Origin: Rhynchopus sp. YZ270_cl-10
Taxonomy: Eukaryota; Euglenozoa; Diplonemea; Diplonemida; Diplonemidae
Assembly: GCA_964035575.1 (NCBI GenBank)
Contig: OZ037916.1
Span: 1,195,831-1,259,830 of the forward strand
Length of the DNA stretch: 64,000 nt
Direction of reading: 5' to 3'
Of this stretch, positions 23,504 through 38,000 are shown in pieces (position 1 is the first letter of the stretch; every line of letters starts with the position of its first letter). The position numbers were made by a program, and so were the translations under genes. The notes beneath the pieces were generated by a model. The model searched no databases. It was not told the origin of the DNA and worked only from the letters and a program-made list of their open reading frames with translations.

Positions 23504-24630
23504 TCGGGGAAGCAGAGGGGACGTGCCCTCGGGGCTAGTTAATGTACCTTCTGAAAGGACTATTGAAGGTTTGTGTGTCGTGTGTGTTTTTATGTTTAGC
23601 AGCTTTGCCGTTTCTTACCCTCAAAAAATAACGATTCTAGCAAAACACAGACCCCTTTCCCAATTTGCCACGCTTTTTTTTCAGAAAGGATTGCACTGTG
23701 ATTGTCCCTTAGTGACGACACCGTTTACTTTCACGTTTTCATTCCAAAAAAAAGGGGTTGAACTCATGGGATTTTGCCCAAAAAAAAACTAGTTTTTCTT
23801 TTTCTGTTTCAACACAATTAAATAGGATTTTTGGTACAAACCGTCTCTCTCTCTCTGGGGGTGCGGGGTGGGGATGTGGGGAGGGTTGGGATATGGTCTT
23901 TTTCCATTTTATGGTGCTTTCGGAAGTCGGTCAACCTGTCAGCGACGTGTCACGACCTGTCGGTAACCTGTCAGCGACCTGTCAATATCGACGCCTCCCG
24001 GAGCACCATTTTATTTTAATTTTTTTTATGAGCACAAAAGACCCCCCGTTGGATTTAGACTACTCAATGCAATGAGGTTAAGGTTCATCCTACTGACGTT
24101 TCTCTCTTTGGTGGGTGCCGCAAACTGGCAAAAAGAAGAAAAAAAAACTTTTTTTGAACCAACAACACACACACACACGTCCCTCCCCAAAAGCACCAAA
24201 TAAAAAGTAAATTTAAGATGGCAAAACAAAAAAAAACCCCTCCATAAGACCAGGGTACGACCTCTCTCTCCCCCCAAACAATAAAAAAAAATGGGTAGCA
24301 GATCTCAAGGTTAATTTTTAAAAAAAAAGGTCCTTCCATTTCTCCCTCAAATTCTCTTCTCTCTCTCTTTTCAAGACTTTCTGTTTCAGTCAACACTTGG
24401 ACATTGCGCCTCTCTTACAAGCATTCTCCCTACTACTTTCAATTTTCCCCCTTCCCCCACATACCACACACCCACAGGAGGCACACCTCTTTCTGCCCCC
24501 CCACCACGACCCCCCTTCCCTTTCACCGTATGCCCCGTCTATAGTGAGTTTGATCCTTTTTGTGTCTTCTTTCTTTTTAACACCTCTTTGACCCGTCTTA
24601 GCTCTCAGCTCCCTATCTGTCTCTTCCCCT
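23504..24630. other. Intergenic spacer, 1.1 kb
   Basis: No gene seen. It holds a short run of ACCTGTCAGCG-like repeats (about 23930-23987), a divergent module C (24072-24110), a (CA)n run near 24170 and a pyrimidine-rich stretch (24395-24630) before the next start codon. Confidence 0.55.
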
Positions 24631-25803
24631 ATGATACGTTCACGCACCCCCTTCGGCAATGTGCCGACGTCGCTCGACCTTGAGGAGGAGGTTGAGATGT
24701 TGACAAGCGTGGAGGAGACCTGCGATGTGGGGTGTAGGGACCGCCATCCTAACCACTCCCCATGCCTGGTGTGCGGTGAGGAGTGGCGGAGCCACAATGC
24801 GCATGTGTGCAGGAGCGGGGAGCGGGGGCGCTTTCCTACTAGGCACAGCAGCGGGCGCAGTGGGACGCCTACAGCACGCAAACGTCGCAAGAAGACACCG
24901 CACGATGTGCTTGGCAACAAACGACCCCTCTGTGGAGGCAGCTGTCTCGCCTCTGAGGACAGTGCGGTCTTCATCATCATCAGCATCATCCTCTTCGTCC
25001 CCCTCGGCTTCTTCCTCTACACCATGCAGGGCTCCCCCGCAGTGCAGCTCGTTGCCCTCGCGCTCTCCCTCGGCAGCTTCACCTCTGGGCTCTTTGCGGT
25101 CCTCCTGGACCCAGGGGTGGTCCCTGCACAGCACAGAGCGGACCCTCCTCCGTTGGAGTCGTCTCGCGTGATCGGTGGGTTGACGTTGAATGAAGGAGAC
25201 GAGGTCGTGATGTTGGACGGTATGGAGGTGGTGAAGCGTTGGTGCAGTACCTGTGGCATGCACCGTCCGCTGCGTGCGGCGCACTGTCCGGACTGTGATG
25301 TGTGCGTCGACGAATTTGACCACCACTGCCCGGTGATAGGGTCCTGCGTGGGGCAGCGGACGTTCCGGTTTTTTGCGGGGTTTTTGTGGTGCACGGCGTT
25401 GCTGAGTTGGTGGGTGGTGGTGTTTACTGGGGGGCACCTTGCTGCGCACTGGCCACGCGCCACGAAGAGACGCTCGCAGGCGCTGACCACGTCGCAGGCA
25501 CTGCAGATTGTGCTGCTGGTGTACTCAGGCTTCATCGGCCTCTGCGTCGGTGTCTTTGGCCTATTCTACTGCAGCCTCACCTGCAGCAACCTAACAGAAC
25601 GCGAGTCCCTTCGCAACCTCTACGGAAAAGATCGCAACCCATGGCACAACGGCTACCTCAACAACTGGTGGACACGCATCCTCGGGCCCATCCCGCCAAG
25701 TCAGATGCTTGCGGTGCTCAATGGGAAGGCTGCAGTGGGTGTACCGCATGATGTAGAAACCCCTACTGCACGACCCTCGTCACCCTGCAGAGTTGATGAA
25801 TAA
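24631..25803 (+). CDS. DHHC-type palmitoyltransferase
   Basis: Single-exon gene of 390 residues from ATG 24631. It is predicted to transfer palmitate from acyl-CoA to cysteines of target proteins at a membrane. The DHHC cysteine-rich domain spans about residues 200-250: RWCSTCGMHRPLRAAHC, PDCDVCVDEFDHHCP, then a VGQRTFRFF tail; the catalytic Cys is residue 233. Four hydrophobic segments flank it in the usual 2+2 arrangement (about 110-131, 137-158, 250-274, 290-318). NLTERE after the last helix stands where the family TTxE motif lies. Unusual for the family is an N-terminal Cys/His cluster at about residues 31-60 (C-x3-C, H-x2-H, C-x2-C, H-x2-H-x-C spacing) that might bind zinc. The target is unknown. 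Confidence 0.93.
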   Translation: MIRSRTPFGNVPTSLDLEEEVEMLTSVEETCDVGCRDRHPNHSPCLVCGEEWRSHNAHVCRSGERGRFPTRHSSGRSGTPTARKRRKKTPHDVLGNKRPLCGGSCLASEDSAVFIIISIILFVPLGFFLYTMQGSPAVQLVALALSLGSFTSGLFAVLLDPGVVPAQHRADPPPLESSRVIGGLTLNEGDEVVMLDGMEVVKRWCSTCGMHRPLRAAHCPDCDVCVDEFDHHCPVIGSCVGQRTFRFFAGFLWCTALLSWWVVVFTGGHLAAHWPRATKRRSQALTTSQALQIVLLVYSGFIGLCVGVFGLFYCSLTCSNLTERESLRNLYGKDRNPWHNGYLNNWWTRILGPIPPSQMLAVLNGKAAVGVPHDVETPTARPSSPCRVDE

Positions 25804-26015
25804 TACTTCATGATTTACAGTTCGGGGAAAGGGGGGGGGGAAGGTGGGTATGGGGGGTAGAGAAGTCTTTCCAAGTAGAATATAAGGTTTTGAAGGTTTT
25901 TTTTGTTGATGTTTTGCAACACCCCCCCAACCCTCAACCCTCAACCCACCACTGCACACTTCAGAAAACACCCCAAAAAGAAAGGAGAAACCATTGGCGG
26001 GTGTTGCATGCTTGG

Positions 26016-29000
26016 ATGCTGAACTGCGATCGACGATCGTACGTGCGGCCCGCGCTCGCGGGGGTGCTGCTATGCCTACTGGTGGGGGACGTGCGGGGTG
26101 AGAACTGTGGGAACTTTGCGTGCCCCTCCGGGTTTACTGGGGTTGCGTTTCCGGCTACAGTGGTGTGCTCTGAGGCAGGTGCACCTGTGTGCAGTGTGTC
26201 GGTGTGCTGCGAGGAGCTGGTGTGTGGCAGCGACGCATCGTCATTACTTGCCGCCAACAACGTTGCGAATGTGGCGGACCTGTCTGCGTGCAATGCTGTC
26301 TCCGAGGGCGGCTGCACGTCCACATGCCTCACAGGCTTCACCAGCACAGGCACACCCACCATCACATGTGTCGCAGCCAGCACCTACGCTGTGACCTCTC
26401 CCTGCTCCCTCGTCACCTGCCCCTCAACGTGGACGGACGGCCCCGCCCTCAACATCCAAACACCCTCCGCAGCCCTCCTAGCCACCTGCGACGACGCCCT
26501 CGCCTCCGCGTGCACGCTCTCCTGTGCAGCGGGGTTCGACGGCAGCCCAACCCTGTCGTGTCTGGCAACAGGTGCCTACGCAGTGGCAGGGTCCTGTGCG
26601 GAGCAGTCCTGTGGCGGGTTTGCGCTCACAGCAGGGATGGTCCAAGGTGCACTCACGACGAAGTGTGCGCTCACCAGCAACACCGTGCAGCCAGGGACGT
26701 TGAAGCCAGTCACGCAGAACCAGTGCACCCTTGCGTGCGACAGCGGGTATGTGCAGGGAGGCTCGCAGGTGCTTGCGTGTGCGGCAGGGCAGCTGACACC
26801 GGTGACCACAATGACATGCACGGAAAATGCATGTGCGGAGTACACAGTTTCCGCAGGAATGATAGCAGGCGCCACAGACCCGTGCACCATCTCATCCGGA
26901 AAGGTCAGTGTATTGCGCCCCATCTCCGACAACTCGTGCACCCTTGCCTGTGCATCTGGGTACTCGACAGCGAACAGCGCACCGCTGCGGTGTTCCACTG
27001 TAGCATTGACACCGACCACGACGCTCACGTGCACAGCACTGTCGTGCACGCTGGGCGCCACTGCAGTGACGCACACCACCGTTGGGCTGACGATCACGCA
27101 GGCCACAGATGCAGTCGTGTCTGTGGGGACAAACGCTGCAACGGACGTCCTTGTGATCGACGCAGGCCACCACTGTACCGGGACTCCCACTGCGCTGTGC
27201 ACTGCGGGGGGTGCGTCGCAGTATACTGTGCAGGGACTGACGTGCCAGCCAATCCAATGCTCGACTGCGTTCACTGCTTTCAGCACCCACAACGTGCTGA
27301 CCACGTCCACAACCTCCTGTAACACTGCCACAAGCGCAGGCTGCGTACTCTCGTGTGCAACTGGGTACAAACAAGGAGCAGGTGTGCCCACGCTGTCGTG
27401 CTCGGGTACAGCTGCATTTGGCGCTGTGGTGGGAACCTGGACCGTCACGAACCCATGCATACCGATTCCCTGCTCTGCTGCCTCTGCTGCCGCCATTGCG
27501 GCTACAAGCCACGTGACGCTTCCTTCCTCTCTGGCTGCTTGCGATACTGTGCCTGAGAGCACGTGTATTCTTGTGTGCGACGACGGCTACACAACGGGAG
27601 TGGGTTCACCAGTGCTGAAGTGCACAGCGGAAGACACGTACGAGATCACGAACCATTGCAGGGCGAAGTGTGCGCTATCTGCTGGTGTGCAGGTCAACGG
27701 CGGCACGGTTGCCAGTGGGCTCACGTCCCCCACCACGACGACGTGTGCAGCGGGGTCGGGCTTTGTGCTGCGTCCGGCTGCGTCGTCGATCTCGTGTGCA
27801 CTGCCGCCCACTGGGCTGCCGGCAGACCCGTCGCGTGACTGCAGTGTTGGTACGTGCTGCATTATCACCTGTGGCTTTGCACCCTGCAGTGCTAGTGCAG
27901 GGTTCACCCTCAAGACTCTTGCGAACACAATCAGTTGCACCGGTGCCGAGGCGAGCACGTGCTCCGACACAGTATGCTGCGACAGCAAGACGTGCAACCC
28001 AGTGAACGCACCCAGTGTGTCCGGCGCGGTTCTCTCCTGCACAGGCTTCTCTGCACACGGGCAGAACTGCACCGTCGCCGCCAACCAGGGCTACCAATGC
28101 TCAGGGACTGTGGCTTGCACAGCAGCCTCATCGGACACAGGCACGTACATCAACACCGCTTCGTGCAGCCTGGCCACGTGCCCCGCCAACGCCAACACAC
28201 CACCGCTGTGCACCTGCAACCCTGGCTACGACGGTGTGCCTTCTTGGGGTGGCGTCTCGTGGCTGCATCAGTGCACCGCACAGCAGTGCAGGTGCACAAC
28301 AATCGCGAACTCGGAAAGCTTCTCTGGTGCGAACTCGCTGTGTGGCTCGACAGGGACGACGGTGGCAGTGGTGTGCAACAGCGGGTACACACCTTCGGTA
28401 GCGACGACGACGTGCGATGGGGGTACGCTGCTCTTCTCGGCACTGACGTGCGATGCGCGCACTTGCACAGCGTCGCGTGTGCTGAACTCTGTGTCGTTTG
28501 AGGCGCTGAGCTCCATCACGGGCTCTACGGGCACGGCGGTGGCGGTGTCATGCAAAGACGGCTTCGTGGGCACCGGTGCGGGCTGCCCAGACGCGTGCAG
28601 TGCGACGTGCGACGGGTTCTCCTTCAACAGCATCGTCTGCAACGCTGTTGCGTGTCCTGACAACAGCGGTCCCCCTGGGCTGTGCACGTGCAACAGTGGC
28701 TACTCGGGCACGCCGGTGTGGTCCGCCGCTGCACACGCGTGGACACACACATGCAGCGCGACGTGCGGGTTGTACACATGCTCCTCTGCCGCGTTCACGC
28801 TGCTGACACCGCCGAACAACTTCCTCTGCGGCAGCTCCCTGACGGATTGCACAGATGCGACGTGCTGCAGGGGTGGTGCGGTGACGCCCACGACGCTCAC
28901 CACCTCCGAGGACGGCACGCAGGTGCACTTCACAATCACCTTGGTCAGCAAGCCGAACAGCTTTGTCTCCGTCCCGCTGACGTCCTCGAACACGTTGGAG

Positions 29001-32000
29001 GTGCGGGTGCTGGCCACGAGTGTGACGTTCACAACAGACAACTGGAACATCCCCAAGACCGTCACCGTTGAGGGTGTGCCTGACAACGCAGACGACGGCG
29101 ACCAGACCGCCACAGTCACCACCGGCAGCTGTGTGAGTGCAGACACGAACTACAATGGGCTCAACCTTGCCGACGTCACTGTCACGAACCTCGACCAGGA
29201 CACACGCGGTGTCCACGTCAACCCGAGAGTGGTCGCGACCTCCGAGACTGGCACACAGGGCATCTTCACGGTCGTGCTCACTACGGTACCGACTGCTGAT
29301 GTGACTGTGCCCGTTGTGGTGGACAACACGGCCGAAGGGACTGTCTCCACTGCGTCACTGACCTTCACTACAGCAAACTGGAATGTGAACCAAACCGTCG
29401 TCATCACTGGCCTCGACGACCAAGTGAACGACGGCGACGTCACTTACCGTGTGCTCCTTGGGGCTGCCACCAGTGCAGACCTCAACTACAACCAGCTCCC
29501 TGTGCCGTACGTGAGTGTCACGAACCTGGACAACGATGCGAGTGGCATTGTCGTGACCGCCACCACAGCACTCCAGACCACCGAGCAGGGCGGCACTGCT
29601 GCCTTCACAGTAGTGCTTACAAGCCAACCGACAGCAGACGTGGCCATCCCCATCAGCAGCAGCGACGTCACTGAGGGTGTGCCCTCCGCTGCACGGCTTA
29701 TTTTCACTGCATCTAACTGGAACGTCCCGCAAACAGTCCTTGTAAGTGGTGTGCAGGACAACGTCGCTGACGGTGATGTTGTGTACCGTGTGGTCACTGG
29801 ACAGACTGTCACAGCGGACGCGAGCTACGCCGGCCTCGACGCGGAAGACGTGACGCTGACGAACACAGACGACGACAGCGTCGGGTACACAGTCACCCCT
29901 GCCTCGGGGCTTGCCACCAGCGAGACAGGCGGGAGCACCAGCTTTGCACTAGCGCTCACGTCCGAGCCGCTGGCAGATGTGACCGTGACAGCAGTGCCGA
30001 ACAACGCACAGGTCAGCGTCTCGCCGAGCACAGTCACCTTCACGCCTGCGAACTACTCCTCGATCCAGGTTGTACTTGTCGCAGGGCAGAACGACTACAT
30101 CGCAAACGGCAACCAGGACTTCATCATCTCCTTCGAGAGCGTCAGTGGCGACGCTGCGTATGCACGCAACGTTCCGCCACCAATCACAGGGACGAACACC
30201 GACAACGATGTGGCTGGGGTGATCCTCTCACAGAACACCACTATGCTCACAACGACGGAGGCTGGTGGCTCGGCTGTCTTCACACTGGAGCTGCGGTCGT
30301 TGCCGACGTCTCCTGTGACGCTGACGATGGCGGGCGACAGCACGGAAGGGCTTATCTCACCTTCGGCAGTGACGTTCAACTCGCGCAACTGGAACGTGTC
30401 GCAGCTTGTAACGGTGACGGGGTTGGACGACTTGATTGACGATGGCGACGTCATCTTCGAGGTGCGCACGACTGCCACCAGCCTCGACAGCAGCTACAAC
30501 GGCTTTGCTGTTCCGGACGTCTCTGTGAAGAACATTGACGACGACGTGCGTGGTGTCACTGTGACGCCCTCTGTTGGCCTCTTCACGACGGAGTACGGCG
30601 GTGCTGCCACGTTCACTGTTGTGCTTGACACACAGCCGCAGGGAGACGTCACCATTGCCCTGCGCAGCAGCTTCGAGACGGAAGGCGTCGTGTCGCCTAC
30701 ATCGCTTACGTTCTCGCCGGTCAACTGGATGCTGCCACGCCCTGTGACGGTGTCAGGTGTGCAGGACGTTGTGAAGGACGGTGACACGTTGTACAACATT
30801 GTGTTCGCAGTGACGTCGCCGAACGACGCTGCGTACCAAGGACTCAACGTCGGGCTCGTCTCCGTAACAAACCTGGACGACGACACACCCGGCATTATTG
30901 TGAACCCTGAGGCTGGGCTCGTGACGTACGAGAGTGGAGGCACCTCCGCACACTTCACAGTCCGCCTGCGCAGCACTCCCACCAGCACTGTCACAGTTCC
31001 GTTCACGGCAGACTCCACGGAGGGCACACTCACACCGAGCTCGGTGCAGTTCACACCTAACGACTGGAGCACACCGAAGACGGTTACGGTGACCGGTGTC
31101 GACGACGAGATTGTGGACGGGAACATTTCATACTACATCACCTGTGGGCGTGCTGAGAGCAGCGATGCGACGTACTCGGCACTGGTGGGCCCTGACGTGG
31201 CGGTCGTCAACGTCGACAACGACGCTGCGGGCCTTCTCATCAGCCCAGAGGGTCTGGTTGTCACCACTGAGGCAGGTGGGGAGGCGCAGGTGAACCTCGT
31301 GCTTGCGAGCCGCCCCACGGCAGAGGTGCACGTGCTCCTGACAGGGGACAACACTGAGGTCTCCTTCAACCCCGCCACAGTCACCTTTACCGCAGCGAAC
31401 TACAACGCCGCGCAGACAGTCACCATTGTCGGTGTCGATGACGACTTCGTGGACGGCAATGTGAACCACACCATTATCGTCAGCACCGACCTCAGCCTCG
31501 ACCCTCTGTACAAAGTGTTGCAGCCGCTGCTGTTGCCCGGGGCGAACATGGACAACGACACTGCAGGGGTGTGGCTCTCGAAGACGGAGTTGCTGGTGTC
31601 GGAGAACGGCAGCACTGACAGCTTTACTGTCAAGCTTGCAAGCAGACCGTACCAGCCGGTGTCCATCACTGTGACGAGCGGGGACGTGCTGGAGGGTGTC
31701 GTGAGTCCTGCGGTGTTGACCTTTGTGCCTGCGGAGTGGGACGTCCCGCAGTCGGTTGTTGTGACGGGTGTGGACGACAGTGTGGATGATGGTTCGCAGG
31801 AGTGGACGGTGTTGCTGCAGGTCGATAGCGTGGACGCGGACTACCTGCCCCTGGCCGGTCCCAGTGTCACAGTGGTGACGGAGGACGACGACACTGCTGG
31901 TATGGTGGTGTCGCCCCTGCAGGGCCTTGCCACCACAGAAGCTGGCGGCACTGCGACGTACACAATGCGCCTCACTACACGCCCCGCTGCAGAGGTGCAG

Positions 32001-35000
32001 CTGTCACTTGTCAGCGGCCAGCCTGAAGAAGGGAGCGTGAGCCCCACCTCGCTCGCGTTCACTGCTGCAAACTGGGATGTGCCGCGCACCATCACCATCA
32101 CTGGTGTGGATGACGACGTCAACGACGGGAACGTGTCCTACGTGGTCAGTGCAAACCCCGCAAGCAGTGCCGACCAGCGCTACGATGGGTACCAGGCCGC
32201 GAGTGTGCACGTTGTTAACTTGGACAACGATCGTGCCGACGTCCTGGTGTCACCGCGTGCCGGCCTTGTGACGACGGAGGGTGGTGGCGAGGCCTTCTTC
32301 ACCCTCAGCCTCAACTCGCAGCCGATGTCTGGTGTGAGCATTGCAGTGGAGAGCAACGACACGACAGAGGGCAGAGTCGGGTCGCTGTTCATGTTCTCCC
32401 CGAGCAACTGGAACGTGCTGCAGAACGTGACGATCGTAGGTGTGGACGACCCGCTGGATGACGGGAATGTGCCGTACCTGATCCGCATCACTTCAGTCAC
32501 CTCTGCAGACGCACGCTACGCTGCACTCGAGCCTGGGAACGTAAGTGTAGTGAACGTCGACAACGACACACCCGGGGTCACGGTCGCCCCCACCTCCGGG
32601 CTCGTGGTCTCCGAGGACGGCGGTACGGCGCACTTTGTTGTCCTCCTCAACAGCAAGCCTGAGGCAGACGTCACCGTGCGCACACAGAGCAACCTTGTCA
32701 GCGAGGGCACCATTGACCAGACCCAGCTCATCTTCACCCCCAGCACCTGGGACACACAGAGGACAGTCACCGTGACAGGTGTGGATGATGCAGTGGACGA
32801 CGGCGACATGGCCTTCGTAGTGGAGCTCTCGTCGGCAGAGAGCCGCGATGTGAAGTACAACAGACTCGACGTCGAGAATGTGGCAGTGACGAACATGGAC
32901 GACGACACAGCAGCCATTGTGGTCGATCCGACGGCGGACTTAGAGACGAACGAGAACGGCGCGACTGCGCACTTCAGCGTCAAGCTTGGGACAGAGCCTG
33001 TTGGCGACGTCACTATGACGGTGTCGTCGAGCAACTTCACTGAGTGCTCTGTGTCGCCACTGCGCCTTGCGTTCTCCAGAACGAACTGGAGCGAAGAAGT
33101 GACTGTCACCGTGACGGGCATCGACGACGATGTGGACGATGGCGACAGAGTGGTGACCATCGCGACCGGCGCCGCCATCAGCACCGACGCAAAGTATGAC
33201 GGCATGAATGCGGTTGATGTGACCGTCACCAACCGCGACAACGACACTGCAGGAGTCACCCTCACACCGCGCTCGGGGCTGACCACGGCAGAGAACGGCA
33301 CCACCGCGCAGTTCACTGTGGTGCTGAACAGCCGTCCCACCGACGACGTCTCCATCACGATGCATAGCAGCAACACCACTGAGGGGACGGTCTCTCCGTC
33401 AACACTTACGTTCATTCCGTCGTTCTGGAACGTTCAACAGACTGTCACTGTGACGGGTGTGGACGACGACATGTACGACGGGAACAGGGTCTACTTCATT
33501 GAGACGGACAGGACCTCGAGCAACGACGCGCTGTACCACAACATCGACGTCGCTGATGTGCAGGTGGCGAATATTGACGACGATGTTGCCTCTGTTCTTG
33601 TGACGCCCACCGAGGGTCTTGTTGTTTCTGAGGACGGCAGCGAGACTGCACGCGTCGAGGTGGTGCTGACCAGCCGCCCTGCTGCAGACGTGACTATCCA
33701 CGTACTCTCCCTCAACGAGCACGAGGGCAGCGTGGCGACGGACACCCTCGTCTTCACGCCATTCAACTGGAACGCCGCAGCCGAGGTTGTCGTGCACGGT
33801 GTCGACGACAACGTCCGCGACGGCGACACAGGCTTCATCGTGCACTTCTCCGCTGCCATCAGTGCGGACGATGCGTACAGCGGCTTCGACCCTCCAGACG
33901 TGCTAGTAATGAACAAAGACAACGACGTCGTCGGGTTGGTCGTGAACCCCACAGAGCTCCTCACTGCAGAGGACGAGAACACGACACTGAGCGTCAAGCT
34001 CAGCAGCGAGCCCACAGCAGGTGTCTTGGTGGAGGTGCGCAGCAGCGACAGCACGGAGGTGACTGTGTCGCCTGCAGACGTGCTCTTCACACGGGATAAT
34101 TGGAACACGACAGTGGACGTGGTGCTACACGGTGTGTACGACAACGTGGTCGACGGGAACAGGTACTTCACTATCACGCTTGCGGTCGTCACGGAGGATC
34201 CGCACTACTCGCTCCTTGGTGTCACGAAGATTGACGGCATCAACAGGGACATGCTCAATGAGTGTTATTCGGACACGCAGACGTGTGCCGCGGCTGGGCA
34301 GGCCTGCAACGACACGGAGCGTGGGGTCAGCTCCACGCGCGACTACACCTGCACCTGCACAGGGGCGGCATCAGGCTCGGCACGTGGTACACCTGCGACA
34401 TGCACGTACACCGATGACTGCACCTTCAATGGCGATTCCTGCAGGGCAGCGGGCCAGCAGTGTGTCGACCCTGACGTGACCCGCTCTGATGATTGGTTCT
34501 GTGACTGCGTGCCGCCACACGTGCGTGTCAACACAACCGACCGTGTCGCACAGTGTATCCTGGACGAGTGCACAACAGTGGGCACTGCGTGCGAGGCTGC
34601 AGGGCAGGAGTGCGAGGACGCAGACACAAGCCCCTCCTCGCTGGGGGACTGGACCTGCACGTGCAAGGCACCGAAGACAGGCTCAGCATTGGCGCGCATC
34701 GCCACGTGCTCGCCGTCGGGGGAGTGCACCGCACAGAGCACGTCGTGCGGGACGGACCAGTACTGCCTCGACCCCAGTGATTCGGTGCTCGGCGACTGGA
34801 TGTGTGTCTGCGAGGAGCCCTTCCAAGGTACGATGACACGTGGCCAGCCGCAGTGTTCACTGGATGAATGCACGCTGTACTCGAACATATGCAACGAGGT
34901 CGGCCAGACGTGCACGGACCCAAACGTGCTGCAGGTTGGCGACTGGACGTGCCAGTGCATCGGGCTGCGAATCACAGGCGTTGCCACAGCGATGTCGGCA

Positions 35001-38000
35001 CAGTGCACCCTGGACGAATGTGTTGGCAACACTGTGTGCATCTCAGCAGGGCAGGTGTGCAGGGACCGCAACACTGCGCAGCTCTCGTTGGACGATTGGG
35101 TGTGCGAGTGCGTGGCGCCTGCGGTGGGAAGCGCAGCCACGAGCGCTGCTTCGTGTGTGTACGCAGGCGAGTGTGCAGCGCTGTCGTCTGTGTGCACGGA
35201 TGCAGGGCAAACGTGCTACGACCCTTCGTTTACAAGAATCGGCGACTGGCAGTGCCGCTGTGTGTCGCCGTATGAGTTCCACTACGACGTTGGCCAGCCA
35301 GCGACCTGCGTGTACGACGAGTGTTCCATCCACAGCGATGTGTGTGCGTCTGCCGGACAGGTCTGCTACGACCCAAACACAGACCCGAACAGCAGCGATG
35401 ACTGGCGTTGCGAGTGCGTCTCTCCCAGTGTGGGTTCAGCAACGGCTTCCGTAAGCCACTGCTCGTATGTGGGTGAGTGCACCACGTACCACGGTGTGTG
35501 TGAAGCTGCTGGGCAGGCGTGCTATGACCCAACTGACAACGTGGACGACTGGGGCTGCAAATGTATCGGTGACAAAGCAGGCACCAGGGCAGGTGCTCCG
35601 GCTGTGTGTGAGTTGGATGAGTGCATCGAACACGCAAAGGTGTGCGCCTCTTCAGGGCAGTTGTGTGAGGACCCGAACACTTCCCTCGCAAGCAGGTTTG
35701 ACTGGAGGTGCCAGTGTGTTGAACCTGCTGTCGGCAGCGCCAGGGCACGTCCTGCAGCTTGTGTGTATGAGAGGGAATGCCAGCAGCACGCATTGACGTG
35801 CACGTCTGCTGGGCAGACCTGCTCCGACACTTCAGACAATTCCGACTCGTGGGAGTGCGTGTGCCTCACCCCTGCCACAGGAAGGGCCACCACACGCAGC
35901 GCTTCTTGCTACTACAGTGAGTGCTCCGAGATGTCGCAGGTCTGCACCGACCACGACCAAACGTGTGAAGACCCGAACTCTGACCCGAACTCCTTGGGCG
36001 ACTGGTTGTGCAGATGCACAGGAGGGGAGTCTGTAGGAAGCAGGGTTGGTGGTGTTGCAACGTGCATCCAGGACGAGTGCATTCAGTACGGCACCACGTG
36101 CACGTCTGTTGGGCAGCTGTGCAAGGACTACGACACATCGCCCTCGAGCCTTGGTGACTGGCACTGCGAGTGTGTGTCCCCTGCCACAGGCACACGTCAG
36201 GAAGCTGCGGCCACATGCACCTACTCAGGGACATGCACTGTAGAGTCGAGTATCTGCACAAACGCCGGTCAGAGCTGTAGGGATGAAACGAGCGGGGGCT
36301 TCTCTTGCAACTGCCTGTGGCCGCAAACTGGCTCCGAGAACAGTGGCCCTGCAACTTGCTGGTTGGATGAGTGCGACATTCATGCGGACACTTGCCTCTC
36401 CAAGGGTCAGGAGTGTGTGGATACGAACACGGACACCGGAAGTCTGGACACGTGGGTGTGTCAGTGCAAGGGCTCCGGATCGGGATCTGCCAAAGCAGGT
36501 GTGGCCTCGTGTACCTTCGAAGGTGAGTGCGCACTCCGTTCGCAGATTTGCACAGTCGCTGGGCAGACGTGTGTTGACCCTTCGCAGTCCTCGGACGGTG
36601 ACTGGGAATGCCTTTGCGTACCCCCTTACACAGGCACGGCAACGGGAGGTGTGGCTGTCTGCGTGCTGGACGAATGCAACCAATATGGCCACATCTGCAC
36701 GAAGGCTGGGCAACGCTGCACCGACCCGGACACGAGGGCTACTGCAAAGGATGACTGGACGTGCACATGCATTGGGTCGGCAGCATCAGGATCGGCTGTT
36801 GCGAAGGTGGCGGTCTGCACCCACAACGAGTGCAATGCAATGGGGGGTGAGTGCACCAGCAAAGGGCAGCTTTGTGAGGATCCAGACCAGAGCCCAAGCA
36901 GCACAGACGACTGGCGTTGTCTGTGTGTGGCACCTGCCACAGGCCAGAGGTCTCGTGCGGCTGCAACGTGTGCACATGTGGGCGAATGTGTGCGTTTTGA
37001 GCATGTTTGTTCTGCTGCGGGACAGAGCTGCACGGATACCGAGACTTCAACGGCTGGGGACTGGGAGTGCAACTGTCTCAAGCCGTACGTGGGGACCGCT
37101 CGTGGAAGGGCTGCAGTGTGCAAAGTTGACGAGTGCGTCCTGCATGGGAGTGTCTGCAGGGACGCTGGACAGATCTGCAGAGATCCCTCTGACAGCATGG
37201 GTGACTGGACGTGTGACTGTGTTCTTCCCTCAACTGGACAGGGGATCCAGGAGGTCGCAGTGTGTGTCTACCAGGGTGAGTGCAAGACCCACGCTTCCAC
37301 GTGTTCTGCAGTAGGCCAGGCTTGCGCAGACCCAGATACAACACGCGCGCAGGACTGGCAATGCATCTGTCCGTCGCCGTTGGTTGGAGTGATGACTGCC
37401 GGGGTGGCCGTTTGCAAGCTGGATGAATGTCTGCTTTACTCCGCAACATGCACGGGCGCAGGTCAGCTGTGCCACGACCCCAACACAAACCCTTCAAGCA
37501 CCGATGACTGGCAATGTTCTTGTACAGAGTCTGCTTCCGGCTTTGCCACAGCATCGTCTGCTCAGTGTTTCCACCATGGGGAGTGCTCCATCCACCACAG
37601 CACGTGCACGTCAGTTGGCCAGGCTTGCTATGACCCGAACCCGTCGAAGAATGGCGATTGGGAATGCATCTGCGTTGCTCCTCAGAACGGAAAGGGGCTT
37701 CAGCGTGCCGCACACTGCACGCAGGATGAGTGCACACAGTTTGGTTCGATTTGCTCCGTAGCAGTGCAGTCGTGTGTGGACCCAAACATCTCGCCTACGT
37801 CTGTCGGGGACTGGGAGTGCAGGTGCCTCGGTTCCTCCACTGGCGCCGCTGTTGCAACAGCAGCGGTTTGCCAGTTCACAGACATGTGCGTGCAGACAGG
37901 CCACGTCTGTCACAGCGAAGGGCAGGCGTGCGTTGCAGCCTCCAGCACGAGGTCGACAGACTGGCACTGCGAGTGCGTGCCGCCGTACTCTGGACGCCGC

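Noticed and set aside
23930-23990. CRISPR-like short repeats
   Set aside because: Only a few imperfect ACCTGTCAGCG units without spacers, in a eukaryotic genome.
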